DNA of 64,000 nt from Deinococcus psychrotolerans (GTDB taxonomy: Bacteria > Deinococcota > Deinococci > Deinococcales > Deinococcaceae): assembly GCF_003860465.1 (NCBI RefSeq), contig NZ_CP034183.1, positions 946,501 to 1,010,500 on the forward strand, given 5' to 3'. The notes beneath the pieces are model-generated. The model did not search any database. It had not been told where the DNA came from and saw nothing but the letters and a program-made list of their open reading frames with translations. Positions 45,066 through 55,084 of this stretch are shown one piece after another. Position 1 is the first letter of the stretch; the number at the start of each line of letters is the position of its first letter. The translations under genes and the position numbers were made by a program.

Positions 45066-45983
45066 ATGCTCGTTACCGGTTCAGCTATCTTGGTGCCCGC
45101 CCGCGCTGGCAAATACGGCGTCGGCGCGTTCAACACCAACAACATGGAAATCACCCAAGCGATTATTCACACTGCCGAGAAGCTGCGCTCGCCGGTGATC
45201 GTGCAGATGAGCGAAGGGGCCATCAAGTACGGCGGGCAAGATTTGGCCAACATCGTCAAAGACCTCGCCAACCGCGCCAGCGTGCCGGTGGCCCTGCACC
45301 TCGATCACGGCAGCAGCTACGCCAGCGCCCTCAACGCCATTCGGATGGGCTTTACCTCGGTGATGATCGACGCCTCGCACCACAACTTTGAAGACAACGT
45401 GGCCGAAACCCGCCGCGTCGTGGAAGCCGCGCACGCCATGGGAATCTCGGTGGAATCCGAACTCGGCAGGCTCGGCGGCATCGAAGAAAACATCATCGTG
45501 GACGAAAAAGACGCCTTCCTGACCGATCCTGAAGAAGCGGTGCAGTTCATCGAGCAGACAGGCACCGATTACCTCGCCATTGCCATCGGCACTTCGCACG
45601 GGGCTTTCAAAGGCAAAGGCCGCCCCTACATCGATCAGGCCCGCATTGCCAAAATCGGAGAGATGACCAGCATTCCTTTGGTGGCGCACGGCTCCAGTGG
45701 CGTGCCAGCCGACATCATTGCGCGTTTCCGGGCAGCGGGCGGCGACATCGGTGAAGCGGCGGGCATCGACGACGACGATTTGCGCCAAGCCTGCCAGCAC
45801 GGCATCGCCAAGGTCAATGTGGACACCGATTTGCGCCTCGCCAGCACGGTGGGCATTAGAGAAGTGCTGCACGCCAACCCCAAAGAATTCGATCCCCGCA
45901 AAATCTTTGGCCCCGCCCGCGAAGTGATGAGCCAAGTCATCGAGCACAAAATGCGGGTGCTGGGCAGCGTCGGCAAAGCTTAA
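45066..45983 (+). CDS. fba: class II fructose-bisphosphate aldolase
   Basis: A 305-residue zinc-dependent aldolase of glycolysis and gluconeogenesis. GVGAFNTNNMEITQAII and LHLDHGSSYASAL (metal and catalytic Asp-His), MIDASHHNFEDNV, VESELGRLGGIEE, GTSHGAFKGKGRPY, PLVAHGSSGVP and KVNVDTDLRLA are all intact. Metal-binding His residues are present. A TCAGGAGG ribosome site lies before the ATG. The gene has its own leader of about 180 nt after the divergent aminotransferase gene, and a strong terminator. Confidence 0.96.
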   Translation: MLVTGSAILVPARAGKYGVGAFNTNNMEITQAIIHTAEKLRSPVIVQMSEGAIKYGGQDLANIVKDLANRASVPVALHLDHGSSYASALNAIRMGFTSVMIDASHHNFEDNVAETRRVVEAAHAMGISVESELGRLGGIEENIIVDEKDAFLTDPEEAVQFIEQTGTDYLAIAIGTSHGAFKGKGRPYIDQARIAKIGEMTSIPLVAHGSSGVPADIIARFRAAGGDIGEAAGIDDDDLRQACQHGIAKVNVDTDLRLASTVGIREVLHANPKEFDPRKIFGPAREVMSQVIEHKMRVLGSVGKA

Positions 45984-46000
45984 GCCAGCGCTGAAACATG

Positions 46001-46030
46001 AAGGCCGTCTCTTCGGGGACGGCCTTTTTT
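46001..46030 (+). terminator. Rho-independent terminator of fba
   Basis: AAGGCCGTC/GACGGCCTT with an 8-nt loop and a T-run, 18 nt after the stop. Confidence 0.9.
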
Positions 46031-46059
46031 ATTGGAAGTCTTTTCAGGGCCACTTACGA

Positions 46060-46100
46060 AAATCCGCGTGCGAGGAATGTTTCTCCCGGCACACGGATTT
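46060..46100 (-). terminator. terminator of the dxr-rseP operon
   Basis: Twelve-base arms (46060-46071 and 46089-46100) with one G-U pair. On the minus strand the hairpin follows rseP by about 35 nt and ends in ATTTTC. Confidence 0.65.
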
Positions 46101-46135
46101 CTGGTGAGTTGAACTGTCGGCCGAGCATCAACTGC

Positions 46136-47263
46136 TCAGAAAAAGCGTGCCAAATCGCGCACCAATACGAATGCCGTCAGCAGCATAACCAGCCCAAAGC
46201 CTGCCACCGTCACCGCCTGCTCCTGCGCGAAGGTCAGGGGACGGCCCCGCAGCACGCCGACCAAGACCAGCAAAATGCGGCCACCGTCTAAACCCGGAAT
46301 CGGCAGCAAGTTGAAAAAACCGAGGCTGAGATTGATCGCCGCCGCGATGCCCAGCAGCGTCCATCCGCCGAGACTGGCCGCTTGCGACACCACCTGCACG
46401 GTGCCAACTGGCCCGACCACGCCTTCATCGGTTTTAAGGTTGAGAGTAAAGAAGCGGACGAACAAGTTCTTGAAGGCGTTCAGTACCTGCGGCACAGCAC
46501 CCACCAGCACTTTGCCGGACTGTACGGCGGCCCCAGGCAAGCTCAGCGGCGTGACCTTTTGGCCCGGCCCATACGCCACGCCCAGCTTTTGCTGCACGCC
46601 GCCGACTTTGGCCGTCCAGTCAAACGGCACCTGCAAAGTCTGCCCACTGCGCTCGATAGTCAGGCGGTGCGCTCCGCTGACGCCCAGCACCGAGGCGAGG
46701 CGCTGCCAGCCGGGTTTATCTTGGCCGGCCTCACGGTAGCTTTGCGGCAAGGCTGAGCCGTCAATAGCAGTGATGGTGTCGCCCGCTTTGAGGCCCAGCT
46801 CCTCAGCCTTCGAGTTGGGCAGAACCTGCGAAATAGTGATTTGACTCTCGATCGGGGTAGTCAGGCCGTTGGCGCTGAGGGTGGCAGTGATGATCAAAAA
46901 CGCCACCAGCAAATTCATGACCGGCCCGGCCAGCAACACCGCGATTTTGCCGAGCGGACTGAGCGCCGCAAATCCCCGCGTCGGCGCACGGGCCGTGCCG
47001 TCCTCTAGATCAGGGGCCATGCCGTCGATTTCCACGTAGCCGCCGATGGGCAGCAAGCTCAGCCGCCACTCGGTGCCGCGCCACATCTGCTTGACCAGCA
47101 CCGGCCCCATGCCGATAGAAAACGAATTGACCTTGACGCCTTGCCAGCGGGCGAGGGCGTAGTGCGCCAGCTCGTGCAAGAAGGTGGCGACCGTGATGAT
47201 CAGCAGCGTCCAGATCAGTCCGGCGGGCGTGAGGGCCGAGGCAATGCCTTGCAAGAAATTCAT
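46136..47263 (-). CDS. rseP: RseP-type intramembrane zinc metalloprotease (M50)
   Basis: A 375-residue site-2 protease. The active-site HELAH in helix 1 ([16 protein letters not shown]) and the second metal motif near the end ([18 protein letters not shown] with Asp) are present, as is [14 protein letters not shown] domain (about 130-220, [19 protein letters not shown]) lies between. It cleaves membrane-anchored regulators. The ATG overlaps the dxr stop (ATGA), giving the conserved dxr-rseP order. Confidence 0.93.
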   Translation of the reverse strand: MNFLQGIASALTPAGLIWTLLIITVATFLHELAHYALARWQGVKVNSFSIGMGPVLVKQMWRGTEWRLSLLPIGGYVEIDGMAPDLEDGTARAPTRGFAALSPLGKIAVLLAGPVMNLLVAFLIITATLSANGLTTPIESQITISQVLPNSKAEELGLKAGDTITAIDGSALPQSYREAGQDKPGWQRLASVLGVSGAHRLTIERSGQTLQVPFDWTAKVGGVQQKLGVAYGPGQKVTPLSLPGAAVQSGKVLVGAVPQVLNAFKNLFVRFFTLNLKTDEGVVGPVGTVQVVSQAASLGGWTLLGIAAAINLSLGFFNLLPIPGLDGGRILLVLVGVLRGRPLTFAQEQAVTVAGFGLVMLLTAFVLVRDLARFF

Positions 47264-48459
47264 AGGTTGACCTCTGGTTTCAGTGTTCGGTTGTTCAGTG
47301 TTCCAGCGTGAATGAGTTCGCCGGTTCGCCGCCGCGCCCAAGCATCGGTTTCGGCGAGGGTGTCCCAAGTCAGTGTTCCATTGGGGGTTTCGTCCAGCAC
47401 AGTTTCGAGAACGCGGGCGATCCCCAAAAAGCTGAGCTGACCACTCAAAAAGGCCTCCACCGCCACTTCGTCGGCGGCGTTGAGGGCAGTGGGAAGTAAG
47501 CCGCCCGCCACACCCGCCCGGTAAGCCAGTGCCAGACAGGGAAAGCGCTCCAAGTCAGGGTCGGCAAATTCGAGTTGGCCATTCAGGTGAAAGCCGAGGT
47601 GACCCGCGACCTCTCCCCTGCGCCGCGCCCCGCGCACGTCGCCGGGGCCGCGCATCCCTGTGGGAGCGGCGTCGATGGCGTAGGCGATGGACAGGCGCAT
47701 GTCGGTGGGGCCGAGCTGGGCCTTGAGGCTGCCGTCGCAAAAGCGCACCAGCGCGTGAACGATGCTCTGCGGATGCACCAGCACGCCCACCTTTTCCACA
47801 TTCACGCCGTACAAGCTGGCGGCTTCCATGACTTCGAGCCCCTTGTTAAAGAGAGTGGCCGAATCGATGGTGATTTTGCGGCCCATGCTCCACGACGGGT
47901 GTTTGAGGGCCTGCGCCGGAGTGACCTGGTTCAGGTCAGCGGGGCCTTGCCGAAACGGGCCGCCCGAGGCCGTGAGAATCAGCTCGGCGACGTCGTCCAT
48001 GTTTTCGCCCGCCAGCGCTTGATAAATGCCGGTGTGTTCGGAGTCCACCGGCACGATCCGCCCGCCACCGCGCTCGGCCGCTTCCCAGATCAGGTGGTGG
48101 CTGATCACCATGGCTTCTTTGGTCGCCAGCGCCACCGCCCTGCCCGCTTCCAGCGCGGCGCGGGTGGGCGCAAGGCCTTTGAGGCCGCTCATGGCATTGA
48201 CACAGACCTCCGCCGTTTGGACAGCCACTTCGCGTTCGTCGGCGATCACGCGGGCGAGCGAACCGAAGCGCTGTCTGGCTTCGCTGAGCACCGCTTCATC
48301 TACGCTGACCAGAGCGGGGCGAAATTCGCGGACTTGGGCTTCGAGGAGGTCAAGGTTTTTACCCGCTGCCAGCGCCACCAGCGTGTCGCCGCGTTCACGG
48401 GCCACGTCCAGCGTTTGCGTGCCGATAGAACCAGTTGAGCCGAGGAGAGTTAAACGCAT
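47260..48459 (-). CDS. dxr: 1-deoxy-D-xylulose 5-phosphate reductoisomerase
   Basis: A 399-residue NADPH-dependent enzyme that makes 2-C-methylerythritol 4-phosphate in isoprenoid synthesis. The N-terminus has [17 protein letters not shown]; the catalytic region has [48 protein letters not shown] (cut) and [13 protein letters not shown]. The pathway supplies the C5 units used by the carotenoid genes crtB and crtI at 50-52.6 kb. It overlaps rseP by 4 nt. Confidence 0.95.
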   Translation of the reverse strand: MRLTLLGSTGSIGTQTLDVARERGDTLVALAAGKNLDLLEAQVREFRPALVSVDEAVLSEARQRFGSLARVIADEREVAVQTAEVCVNAMSGLKGLAPTRAALEAGRAVALATKEAMVISHHLIWEAAERGGGRIVPVDSEHTGIYQALAGENMDDVAELILTASGGPFRQGPADLNQVTPAQALKHPSWSMGRKITIDSATLFNKGLEVMEAASLYGVNVEKVGVLVHPQSIVHALVRFCDGSLKAQLGPTDMRLSIAYAIDAAPTGMRGPGDVRGARRRGEVAGHLGFHLNGQLEFADPDLERFPCLALAYRAGVAGGLLPTALNAADEVAVEAFLSGQLSFLGIARVLETVLDETPNGTLTWDTLAETDAWARRRTGELIHAGTLNNRTLKPEVNL

Positions 48460-48558
48460 TGCCGCTCAGTCTGCCGCATTTGCCGGGTCTGGATGGGCGC
48501 GGATGTGACGAAAGGCCGCCTATCCGCAAAGGGGGCGTCTCGGCATTGCTCCTCAGCC

Positions 48559-48593
48559 AAAAAAAGCGGCCCGCCCAGATGGGGAGAGCCGCT
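48559..48593 (-). terminator. terminator of the regulator gene at 48613
   Basis: AGCGGC/GCCGCT arms with a GC-rich internal stem, then a run of seven T on the minus strand. Confidence 0.75.
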
Positions 48594-48612
48594 CAGGAAA
48601 GCGCAGGAGGCT

Positions 48613-49104
48613 TTAGGCCACTTGCTTTTTCTTGTTGTCTTTTTGGTCGATCAGGGCCTGAGCCTCGCGCAGGCGGAAGACCACCAGACTGCCGACAAAG
48701 GTGCAGGTGATCTGCTTGTGGGCGTTGAGCAAGCTCAGGGCCACCATGATGTCTTCGCGGGTCATGCGGAGCTGATCGGCCATGTGCAGGGCGCTGTCGG
48801 CGCGGCCTTCGAGGTAGTCGCGGATTTTCTTGGCGTCCGCCGTCAGCGGGGTGGCGGGCACGTCGGCGAGGCCCGGATCGGCCAGACCGTACACGGCGCG
48901 GGTACCGGTACCGGGCAAGCGGCGCACCCGGCCTTGGTCGAGCAAGCTGGCCAGCGCCGCACGTAGGTGCGAGAGCGCCAAGCTGGTGGTTTTGGCGAGT
49001 TCCGTCTCGACCCACTCTGGTTTGCTGTCCAGCGCAGCCAGCACCAGTTTTTCGTTGGCGCGGCGGGTTTCTTGCAGGTCTTCGACGGTAGGTGGGTTAA
49101 ACAT
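48613..49104 (-). CDS. predicted winged-helix transcriptional regulator
   Basis: The product of about 163 residues starts MFNPPTVEDLQETRRANEKL. It appears to contain two winged-helix modules, about 25-70 (WVETELAKTTSLALSHLRAAL) and 85-140 (ADSALHMADQLRMTREDIMVALSLL, cut). There is no catalytic motif. The end is a Lys-rich tail. No specific family is recognised; DNA-binding is inferred from the pattern. The ATG at 49104 has a TTGGAGG-like GGAGGCTC stretch just upstream. Confidence 0.7.
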   Translation of the reverse strand: MFNPPTVEDLQETRRANEKLVLAALDSKPEWVETELAKTTSLALSHLRAALASLLDQGRVRRLPGTGTRAVYGLADPGLADVPATPLTADAKKIRDYLEGRADSALHMADQLRMTREDIMVALSLLNAHKQITCTFVGSLVVFRLREAQALIDQKDNKKKQVA

Positions 49105-49714
49105 TGAGCCTCCAGAGGCAAGGTGCGCTATAGTGTGGTTCTCCAAATGGGTTCAGTGCGTCGCTCAATAAGGTGTACTTCAAATGTCCTGCCATCAGTT
49201 TTTTGAGCTGGGCGCAACTCTGTTATTTTTACACAAAACCGTTTGAGACTGGTGAGATAAAGCCCAACTCTTTTTGGTCAAGGGCTTGCTGGGGCCGCGC
49301 CCAGCCGACACTTGTCTCCAGCGTATTTTCCTCTCGGCCTTCATGCAAACCTGAATGTTGAGGTGTGCATCCCAGTTCAGATCAGCTCGGAAGCCGCTGA
49401 AGAGACTGCCTCTACCAAGAGAACTTGAATATTCTTCCCTTGACCGGTTCCGGTAAGGTGAGAGATTGAGCCAACCGAAAGGAACAAAAACTCCAGCTTT
49501 TTCTATCCGTTGCGAAGACATTTCTCTTGTCCTCAGTGACGAAGAATACGGCCTTGCGGTTGCGCTTCAAATTCACGGCGTCGTGAATATTGAGTAGGAC
49601 TTTGTTCTTCATCCCACCCCTCATCCTCCTCCATGCAAGAGAAACATACGGAGTAAAAGAGTCTCTGAAGACCTGTTGCGACTCGGGGTTGAACCGTGCT
49701 GCCTCTTTCGCTTT
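49105..49714. other. gene-poor stretch with a possible PIN-like fragment
   Basis: About 600 nt carry no complete gene. On the minus strand an open frame (about 49412-49700) contains LLNIHDAVNLKRNRKAVFFV then TEDKR, where the spacing of the Asp of DA and of FVTEDK recalls the third and fourth acidic sites of PIN-domain nucleases. The rest of a PIN fold is absent. This may be a relic of a toxin gene. Other short frames here lack any motif. Confidence 0.35.
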
Positions 49715-49924
49715 TTAATCGAGCGAGCCGCACAGCTTGGTGTGATTCACATTCCAGCTCGTTTGATAGACTTCTATCTTACCGGGTTGATAGAAGTCCC
49801 GAGTCAGTCTTTCAAGCGTTTGCATCTCTTGCGAAGCTTGAGGGGTGATCTGGCTTTTGATCAAGGCGGTAAAACCCCACAGAACAACAACAGACAGCAG
49901 CAACCTGATTAAAAAGCGTTTCAC
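49715..49924 (-). CDS. possible small anchored protein
   Basis: A 69-residue frame starting at a GTG with KRFLIRLLLSVVVLWGFTAL, a basic N-region and one hydrophobic segment followed by a polar 50-residue tail. This resembles a signal-anchored small protein. There is no strong ribosome site or recognised family, so the call is tentative. Confidence 0.35.
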   Translation of the reverse strand: MKRFLIRLLLSVVVLWGFTALIKSQITPQASQEMQTLERLTRDFYQPGKIEVYQTSWNVNHTKLCGSLD

Positions 49925-49954
49925 GACCTATGACCCGAGTAAGTCGTCCAAGGT

Positions 49955-51607
49955 TCAATCAGCGATGGACGGATGAATACCAAAATCATCAGCGATCAAG
50001 CGGGCCGTCATCTTGGCCGACATCATCACGCTGGGCGTACCCGCGCCGGGCTGGGCGCTGGCACCGACCAAATAGAGATGGGTCACGTCTTCGGAGCGGT
50101 TATGGGGCCGGAAAAAGGCCGACTGAACCAGCAGCGGCTCAAGGCCAAAAGCGTTGCCCTGATAGCTGTCGAGGGTCTGCTCGAAGTAGTCCGGCGTCAC
50201 GTAGTCGAGGTGGGTCAGGCGGCCCATCAGGTTGGGGATGTAGCCGCGCTCGTCGAGCATTTCCAGCACCTTGTCCACGAGGCGCGGGCCCTGCGTCGCC
50301 CAATCGATTCCGCTGGCGTTGTTCGGCACCGGCACCAGCGTATAGGCGGCGTGGTGGCCTGCCGGGGCCAGATCGGGGTCGGTCAGGGTAGGCACGTGCA
50401 GGTACTGACTGAAATCCTTGCCCAGCACCTTTTGCCCGAAGATTTCGCGCAGCAGTTCTTCGTAGCGCGGCCCCAGAATGATGTTGTGGTGGCGCAAACT
50501 CAGCGGGCGGGCGGGGTCGTCGCGGAAGCCGAAATAGATCACCAGCAAGCTCATGCTCTGCGGCGCGAGCTTGACGCGGGTATCCGAGTTGATCTTGCGG
50601 GCCTTGCTGTCGAGCCGCTTGAGATAGGTGTTGGCCCAGTCACCGTTACTGACTACGATGTCGCTGTGGAGTTCTTCGCCGCTGCCTTCCAACTTCACGC
50701 CACGCGCCACCGTTTTCCGGCCTTCTTTGGCGGTCAGGATTTCGCCGACACCCGCCTCGCAGCGCAGCGTGCCGCCGAGTTCCTCGAACTTTTTCACCAT
50801 CCCGCGCACCAAAGCGCCGGTGCCGCCCACCGCGTAATGAATGCCCCAGGTCTTTTCGACAAAGTGAATCATGGCGTAGATGGCGGGCACACTCAGTGGA
50901 TTGCCGCCGATCAGCAGAGTTTCAAAGGAAAAGACCTGCTGCATCTTGGGGTTCTTGAAGTATTTCTGGACGAATGAAAACAGGCTGCGAACAGCGTCGA
51001 GTTTCATCAGATCCGGCACCACCTTGAGCATGGTGGGCATGTCACCGAAGTGGGTGTACCCGAGTTCCAGAAAGCCGCGCTCAAAGATGGCTCTGGCGTC
51101 GCGCTGAAATTGCTCGTAGCCGCTCAGGTCTTCGGGAGCCAGCGTTTCGATTTGCTCGCGAGTATGTACCGGGTCGCCGTCATAATCAAAGAAAGTCCCG
51201 TCGTCGAAATAGATCCGGTAAAACGGTGAAATCGGCACCAGCTTGACGTATCTGGCGGTGTGGTCGTGCGAAGGCGGCTCGGCGCTGTTTTCGTTGGGAA
51301 AGTCCGGCTCAGACAGGTGAGCGCGGTCACGCTCAAGGGCGAACAGTTCCTCGATAAAGTGAGGCACAGTAATCACCGTCGGCCCCATGTCGAAGACGTA
51401 GCCGTTGACCCGGCGCTGATAAGCCCGTCCGCCGGGAGCGTCCATACGCTCCAAAATGGTCGTGTCGAAGCCGAGGCTCTGAAGGCGGATGCCGAGGCTT
51501 AGCCCGCCGATGCCGCTGCCAATAATCAAAGCAGTTTTGCGTCGGGAGCTGAACGCTTCGCGGGAAGGCGCAGTCGTGATGGAATGGGCAGAAGTCGGAA
51601 TGGACAT
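49955..51607 (-). CDS. crtI: phytoene desaturase
   Basis: A 550-residue FAD-dependent desaturase. The FAD-binding start [20 protein letters not shown] (cut) with [17 protein letters not shown], and the C-terminal [20 protein letters not shown], are typical of bacterial CrtI. It converts phytoene to lycopene, an intermediate of deinoxanthin, the red pigment of Deinococcus. An AAAGGA ribosome site precedes the ATG. It lies 88 nt downstream of crtB on the same strand. Confidence 0.95.
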   Translation of the reverse strand: MSIPTSAHSITTAPSREAFSSRRKTALIIGSGIGGLSLGIRLQSLGFDTTILERMDAPGGRAYQRRVNGYVFDMGPTVITVPHFIEELFALERDRAHLSEPDFPNENSAEPPSHDHTARYVKLVPISPFYRIYFDDGTFFDYDGDPVHTREQIETLAPEDLSGYEQFQRDARAIFERGFLELGYTHFGDMPTMLKVVPDLMKLDAVRSLFSFVQKYFKNPKMQQVFSFETLLIGGNPLSVPAIYAMIHFVEKTWGIHYAVGGTGALVRGMVKKFEELGGTLRCEAGVGEILTAKEGRKTVARGVKLEGSGEELHSDIVVSNGDWANTYLKRLDSKARKINSDTRVKLAPQSMSLLVIYFGFRDDPARPLSLRHHNIILGPRYEELLREIFGQKVLGKDFSQYLHVPTLTDPDLAPAGHHAAYTLVPVPNNASGIDWATQGPRLVDKVLEMLDERGYIPNLMGRLTHLDYVTPDYFEQTLDSYQGNAFGLEPLLVQSAFFRPHNRSEDVTHLYLVGASAQPGAGTPSVMMSAKMTARLIADDFGIHPSIAD

Positions 51608-51695
51608 AGGAGTTCCTTTCTGGCGTGTGGGCCGTCAGCACAGTTGAAAGCTGGGCCGCCAGAGTATGTGGGAGAAGTTAGAAAAAACCAGTGGC

Positions 51696-52628
51696 TTAGG
51701 CAAGTTTGGGCTGCGATTTGACTTCCCACCACGCGCCGGGCAGCATCAACAGTTTGCGCGGGCCGCTGACATGGGCGCGGCGGCTGAAATTATCGTAGTC
51801 GTTGGCTTCCAAGTCGGCCAAAATGCCTTCGTAAGCGCGGGCGGCGGCCGTCACCGCCAAGCGGCCTGAGCCGTGCAAGTACGGCAGCCCAGCGCGGCCT
51901 TCGGTGTACCACGCCCGCGCCTGCTGGGTCAGGAAGCGCATCAAGGCGCGGTAAGGCGGGGTGACTTGCCCAGCTTCCAGCATGGCGCGGGTCACACCGT
52001 ACTCGTCGAGCAAGGTTTGCGGCAAATACACCCGGCCCCGCTCGAGGTCTTCGCCCACATCGCGCAAGATGTTGGTGAGCTGCATGGCCTGGCCCAGCCG
52101 CAGCGCATAGTCGAGCGTGCGTTCTCCACCGCTGTACCCGCAAATCGGCGCGATCATAAAACCGATGACGCCCGCGACCCGGCGGCAATACAGTTCAAGG
52201 TCGGCAAAGTCGGCGCACGGTTGGCCGCTGGCGTCCATCTTCAAGTCCATTTGCAGGCCCAAAAACAGCTCATAGAAGGCCTCGGCAGGAATGGTGTATT
52301 GCGAGGCGGCCCAGCGGAGCGCCTTGCCGACCGGGTGGGCGTGCTGAGCAGAAAAACCCGAGCCGCTCAGCGCAGTGCGTGTGGCGTCCCACCATTCTTC
52401 CAGCACCGCCGGGCCGCCGCCCGGTTCGTCGACAATGTCATCACCCTGGCGGCAAGCAGCGTAAACCGCCCAGACCGCTTGGCGCTGAGACAAAGGAAAA
52501 AAACGCGAACCGAAGTAAAACGTTTTGGAATGGTGACGGGTCAGCGTCCGGCAGTGCTCTAAGGCGCTGCTAAGTTCATTGGATGTCCGTCCACTGGATG
52601 TCCAGCCGCTGCTGAGGCCTTCTCTCAC
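51696..52628 (-). CDS. crtB: phytoene synthase
   Basis: A product of about 310 residues that joins two geranylgeranyl diphosphates to phytoene. The two Asp-rich metal sites are visible (GDDIVDEP and [15 protein letters not shown]), as are [20 protein letters not shown] (cut) and [12 protein letters not shown]. The GTG at 52628 is chosen because AAGGAGG lies 6 nt upstream; the frame is open for 45 more codons, but those are antisense to the methyltransferase region and unlike phytoene synthases. A TAGACT -10 box lies at 52649-52654. Confidence 0.94.
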   Translation of the reverse strand: MREGLSSGWTSSGRTSNELSSALEHCRTLTRHHSKTFYFGSRFFPLSQRQAVWAVYAACRQGDDIVDEPGGGPAVLEEWWDATRTALSGSGFSAQHAHPVGKALRWAASQYTIPAEAFYELFLGLQMDLKMDASGQPCADFADLELYCRRVAGVIGFMIAPICGYSGGERTLDYALRLGQAMQLTNILRDVGEDLERGRVYLPQTLLDEYGVTRAMLEAGQVTPPYRALMRFLTQQARAWYTEGRAGLPYLHGSGRLAVTAAARAYEGILADLEANDYDNFSRRAHVSGPRKLLMLPGAWWEVKSQPKLA

Positions 52629-52648
52629 GTCCCCCTCCTTAGGTGAGC

Positions 52649-52654
52649 AGTCTA
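52649..52654 (-). promoter_or_regulatory. -10 box TAGACT of crtB-crtI
   Basis: Lies 20 nt before the crtB GTG; unlike many other genes here crtB has a short leader with a strong AAGGAGG ribosome site. Confidence 0.5.
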
Positions 52655-52713
52655 GAGGCAAAGTCCGGCGGCAAAGAGCGCCTATGCTTACAGACTTGCT
52701 CACGCTTACAGCC

Positions 52714-53439
52714 TTAAACGTCGCCTTGTCCATTTGGCTTGATCCAGTGCCGAAACAGCACATTCGAGCGCCGCCAGCCGTCCACGCAGCGCATCTGTGG
52801 CAGCCAGGCGTCGAGCTGGGCCTCGTCAGGGAAACTCAGGCCGCCCAGCCGACTCAGCAGCGCCTGCTTGGCAGTGCCGTCGCGCCCCAAAGCCATCACC
52901 CACAACTGGCCACCGGGACGCAGCAGGCGCTGGGCTTCGGCGAACATCTGCTGGGGACACGCCGTTTCGTTGAGGGTCGCGCCGATGCTCACACCGTCAA
53001 GACTCTCGGCGGGCAGGCCAGTGTGCTCGGCGTTGAGGAGAGCGTACTGAATGCGCGAGTCCGGCTCACGTCTGGCCGCTTCACGCAGCATGGCGGGGCT
53101 GATGTCGCAGGCCAGCACCTCGGCTCCGGCGCGGGCCAACACCCCAGCGTAAAATCCGGCGCTGGTGCCCACATCAAGCCAGTGCTGCCCCGCTTGTGGG
53201 CGGCACAGCGACAGGAAATACTCGGCCTCACGGCTCAGCGGCAGCGGGCCGCCAGTGAGCAGACTCAGCGAGTGGGCACGCCACAGCGCGTACCCCCGGG
53301 CGGTGAGATCCAGCATGTTGCTGCGCTGCGCCGGCGTGCGAGCAGACGGTGAAATGGGGCGGGCCGCAGCGCTCCCCACAGACGAGAAGTTTACGGTTCC
53401 TTCAATGACGCTTTGTTCAAGTTGCCCAGAGCCAGACAT
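52714..53439 (-). CDS. class I SAM-dependent methyltransferase
   Basis: A 241-residue Rossmann-fold methyltransferase. Motif I is [17 protein letters not shown], the acidic end of strand 2 is [10 protein letters not shown], and the post-II region is [31 protein letters not shown] is motif III. The substrate is unknown. It lies 85 nt upstream of crtB on the same strand, so a link with carotenoid or quinone metabolism is possible but not shown. The ATG has CATAAT 6 nt upstream. Confidence 0.87.
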   Translation of the reverse strand: MSGSGQLEQSVIEGTVNFSSVGSAAARPISPSARTPAQRSNMLDLTARGYALWRAHSLSLLTGGPLPLSREAEYFLSLCRPQAGQHWLDVGTSAGFYAGVLARAGAEVLACDISPAMLREAARREPDSRIQYALLNAEHTGLPAESLDGVSIGATLNETACPQQMFAEAQRLLRPGGQLWVMALGRDGTAKQALLSRLGGLSFPDEAQLDAWLPQMRCVDGWRRSNVLFRHWIKPNGQGDV

Positions 53440-53445
53440 ACTGCC

Positions 53446-53451
53446 ATTATG
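53446..53451 (-). promoter_or_regulatory. leaderless -10 box CATAAT
   Basis: Lies 6 nt before the methyltransferase ATG at 53439. Confidence 0.45.
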
Positions 53452-53563
53452 CTAGGCAGATGATGGCGGGGGGCGCTGCACCTTCAGACTGAACCCAACT
53501 CGGCATTTGAAGTGACGCTGAAGTCGGTGCACCAAAATCAACATTGGCACGGAGGATGTAAAC

Positions 53564-54301
53564 ATGGAACAGAACAAAGGTCTCGGCGGGTCATTGATAG
53601 ATGTCTTTGACGCCGCAGTGAATTTAATCAAGACCGAAGCGGGCGTGCTGACCAAGCGGGCCACGGACGTGGTCAAAGCAAAGGGCATTGGGGTGGTGCT
53701 GCTGCTGGCGGCCACTGCGCCGCTGACCTTGGGCCTCATTTTTATTATTCTGGCGCTGTTTTACGGCTTGATGCGCTTGGGGCTGGGGGCTTGGGCCGCC
53801 GCACTGTTTATCGCACTGGCCAGCTTCGGCATGGCGGGCTTGTTGGTGGTCATCGGGCTGGGCAGGCTCTCGGCCAAAGTTAAGGACGACGAAACCGCTG
53901 AGAGCTACGACCTCAAAACGCCGTACACCCAGCAGGCAGGCGAACTCCGTGACGACGACACCATCGTGGCCGGCCGCGCCAGCGTGCCGCAGGGCCAGCA
54001 AGTGGGCCGCGTGCAAGAAGTGCATTTACACGGCGCAGCCAAAGTGGAAGGCGTCAGAGGTGGCAAAGAAGACATCGTGCCGACTGCCCCGCTGGCCGCC
54101 GGCAAAAATGCAGGCGAGGGCAGCATTGCCGAGCGCAACAGCGCCCAGTCCAGTACCGTTGCCCATAATCCCCAGCACCAGAAGCACGGCAACGACGATG
54201 CGGGCCCGCATGTGCCGGACAAGAGCAAGTCGGCTCCCGCCGGAATCAGCGTCAGCACTGAACCCACTTACAAGGACGACATGAAAAAGGAAGGTTACTG
54301 A
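53564..54301 (+). CDS. Holin-X/DUF1469-like phage holin family protein
   Basis: The 245-residue product has an amphipathic N-terminus ([20 protein letters not shown]) and two transmembrane helices at about 45-70 and 80-102, the shape of the Holin-X/DUF1469 family of membrane-associated proteins common in bacteria. A long hydrophilic tail (about 110-245) rich in Lys, His, Asp and Gly follows and is unusual for the family. An ACGGAGG ribosome site precedes the ATG. The TGA overlaps the next ATG by one base, so the two genes are coupled. Confidence 0.8.
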   Translation: MEQNKGLGGSLIDVFDAAVNLIKTEAGVLTKRATDVVKAKGIGVVLLLAATAPLTLGLIFIILALFYGLMRLGLGAWAAALFIALASFGMAGLLVVIGLGRLSAKVKDDETAESYDLKTPYTQQAGELRDDDTIVAGRASVPQGQQVGRVQEVHLHGAAKVEGVRGGKEDIVPTAPLAAGKNAGEGSIAERNSAQSSTVAHNPQHQKHGNDDAGPHVPDKSKSAPAGISVSTEPTYKDDMKKEGY

Positions 54302-54993
54302 TGACCCAGCGCGAAGAAGCCCGGATGCGGCTGCAAGATTCGGTCGACCGGCTCGGCCAGCAGGCCAGCTTGCAAGTGCAGATGCAAAAAGAGCCGCTGA
54401 AGATGCTGGGCATCGCCACCGGCGTCGGCGCGGTGCTGGGTTTGGTGCTGGGGCGCTCGTTCAGCAAGACCAAGAAAATCTATGTGGACGACACGCTCTC
54501 CAAAAAAGAGCGCAAGGCCTTTGAAAAAGCCCAAGCCCGCCATAAAGGCCCGGCGTCGAGCATTGGCGGAGCGCTACTGGCAACCCTCGGCACGCTGGCC
54601 TTCAAGCTGCTGCAAGACCGGGTGATCGCGCCCAAGCTGGAGGAGTTGGCCCAAAACCTGACCAAGCAAGCTGGAGACGCGGGCAAAGCTCCTAAAGCGC
54701 CTAAAGCCAGCAAAGAAGTGGTGATTCGCGATTTCCGTGCCCCAGCCGAAAAAGCCCACGCGGACGAGCGCGGCAATCTGCACCTCACCCCCGCCCAGCA
54801 AGCCGCCAGAGACATCGCTTACGCCTCACGCGACGTACCAGTGCGCGATTTTAGGGTGCCCGCCGAAAAAGCCCACGCCGATCAGTTTGGCAGCGTGATC
54901 TCGGAAGCCAGAACAGACGTTAAAACTGAGCCACTGGCCACTGCAACTTCTCCGTCAGCACCCGACGCTCCCAAAACCAATCTGCAAAAGTAA
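54301..54993 (+). CDS. YqjD/DUF3618-like membrane protein with a duplicated RDFR motif
   Basis: The 230-residue product has an amphipathic start (EEARMRLQDSVDRLGQQASL), a short Gly-rich membrane segment (MLGIATGVGAVLGLVLGRSF), and a second weak hydrophobic segment at about 83-100, as in YqjD/DUF883-type ribosome- or membrane-associated proteins. The C-terminal part contains two copies of RDFR.PAEKAHAD separated by about 40 residues. The start overlaps the stop of the Holin-X-like gene (TGATG). The pair may act at the cell membrane or envelope stress; that is inference. Confidence 0.75.
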   Translation: MTQREEARMRLQDSVDRLGQQASLQVQMQKEPLKMLGIATGVGAVLGLVLGRSFSKTKKIYVDDTLSKKERKAFEKAQARHKGPASSIGGALLATLGTLAFKLLQDRVIAPKLEELAQNLTKQAGDAGKAPKAPKASKEVVIRDFRAPAEKAHADERGNLHLTPAQQAARDIAYASRDVPVRDFRVPAEKAHADQFGSVISEARTDVKTEPLATATSPSAPDAPKTNLQK

Positions 54994-55013
54994 GTTCTTC
55001 TTCTTCTTGTCTG

Positions 55014-55043
55014 GCCGCCCGCTGTTGTCTTCAAGTGGGCGGC
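55014..55043 (+). terminator. possible terminator after the membrane pair
   Basis: GCCGCCC/GGGCGGC with a 16-nt loop, about 20 nt after the stop; only a weak T-rich tail follows. Confidence 0.5.
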
Positions 55044-55084
55044 TTCGCTCTTTACAGCAAGCGGTTTATTCATAAGGAGCGGCT

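Noticed and set aside
49195..49521. A 108-codon minus-strand frame
   Set aside because: It lacks motifs, ribosome site and close -10 box, and its composition is unlike neighbouring genes.
49973..50977. A 334-codon plus-strand frame opposite crtI
   Set aside because: It is a shadow of crtI with no ribosome site or domain.
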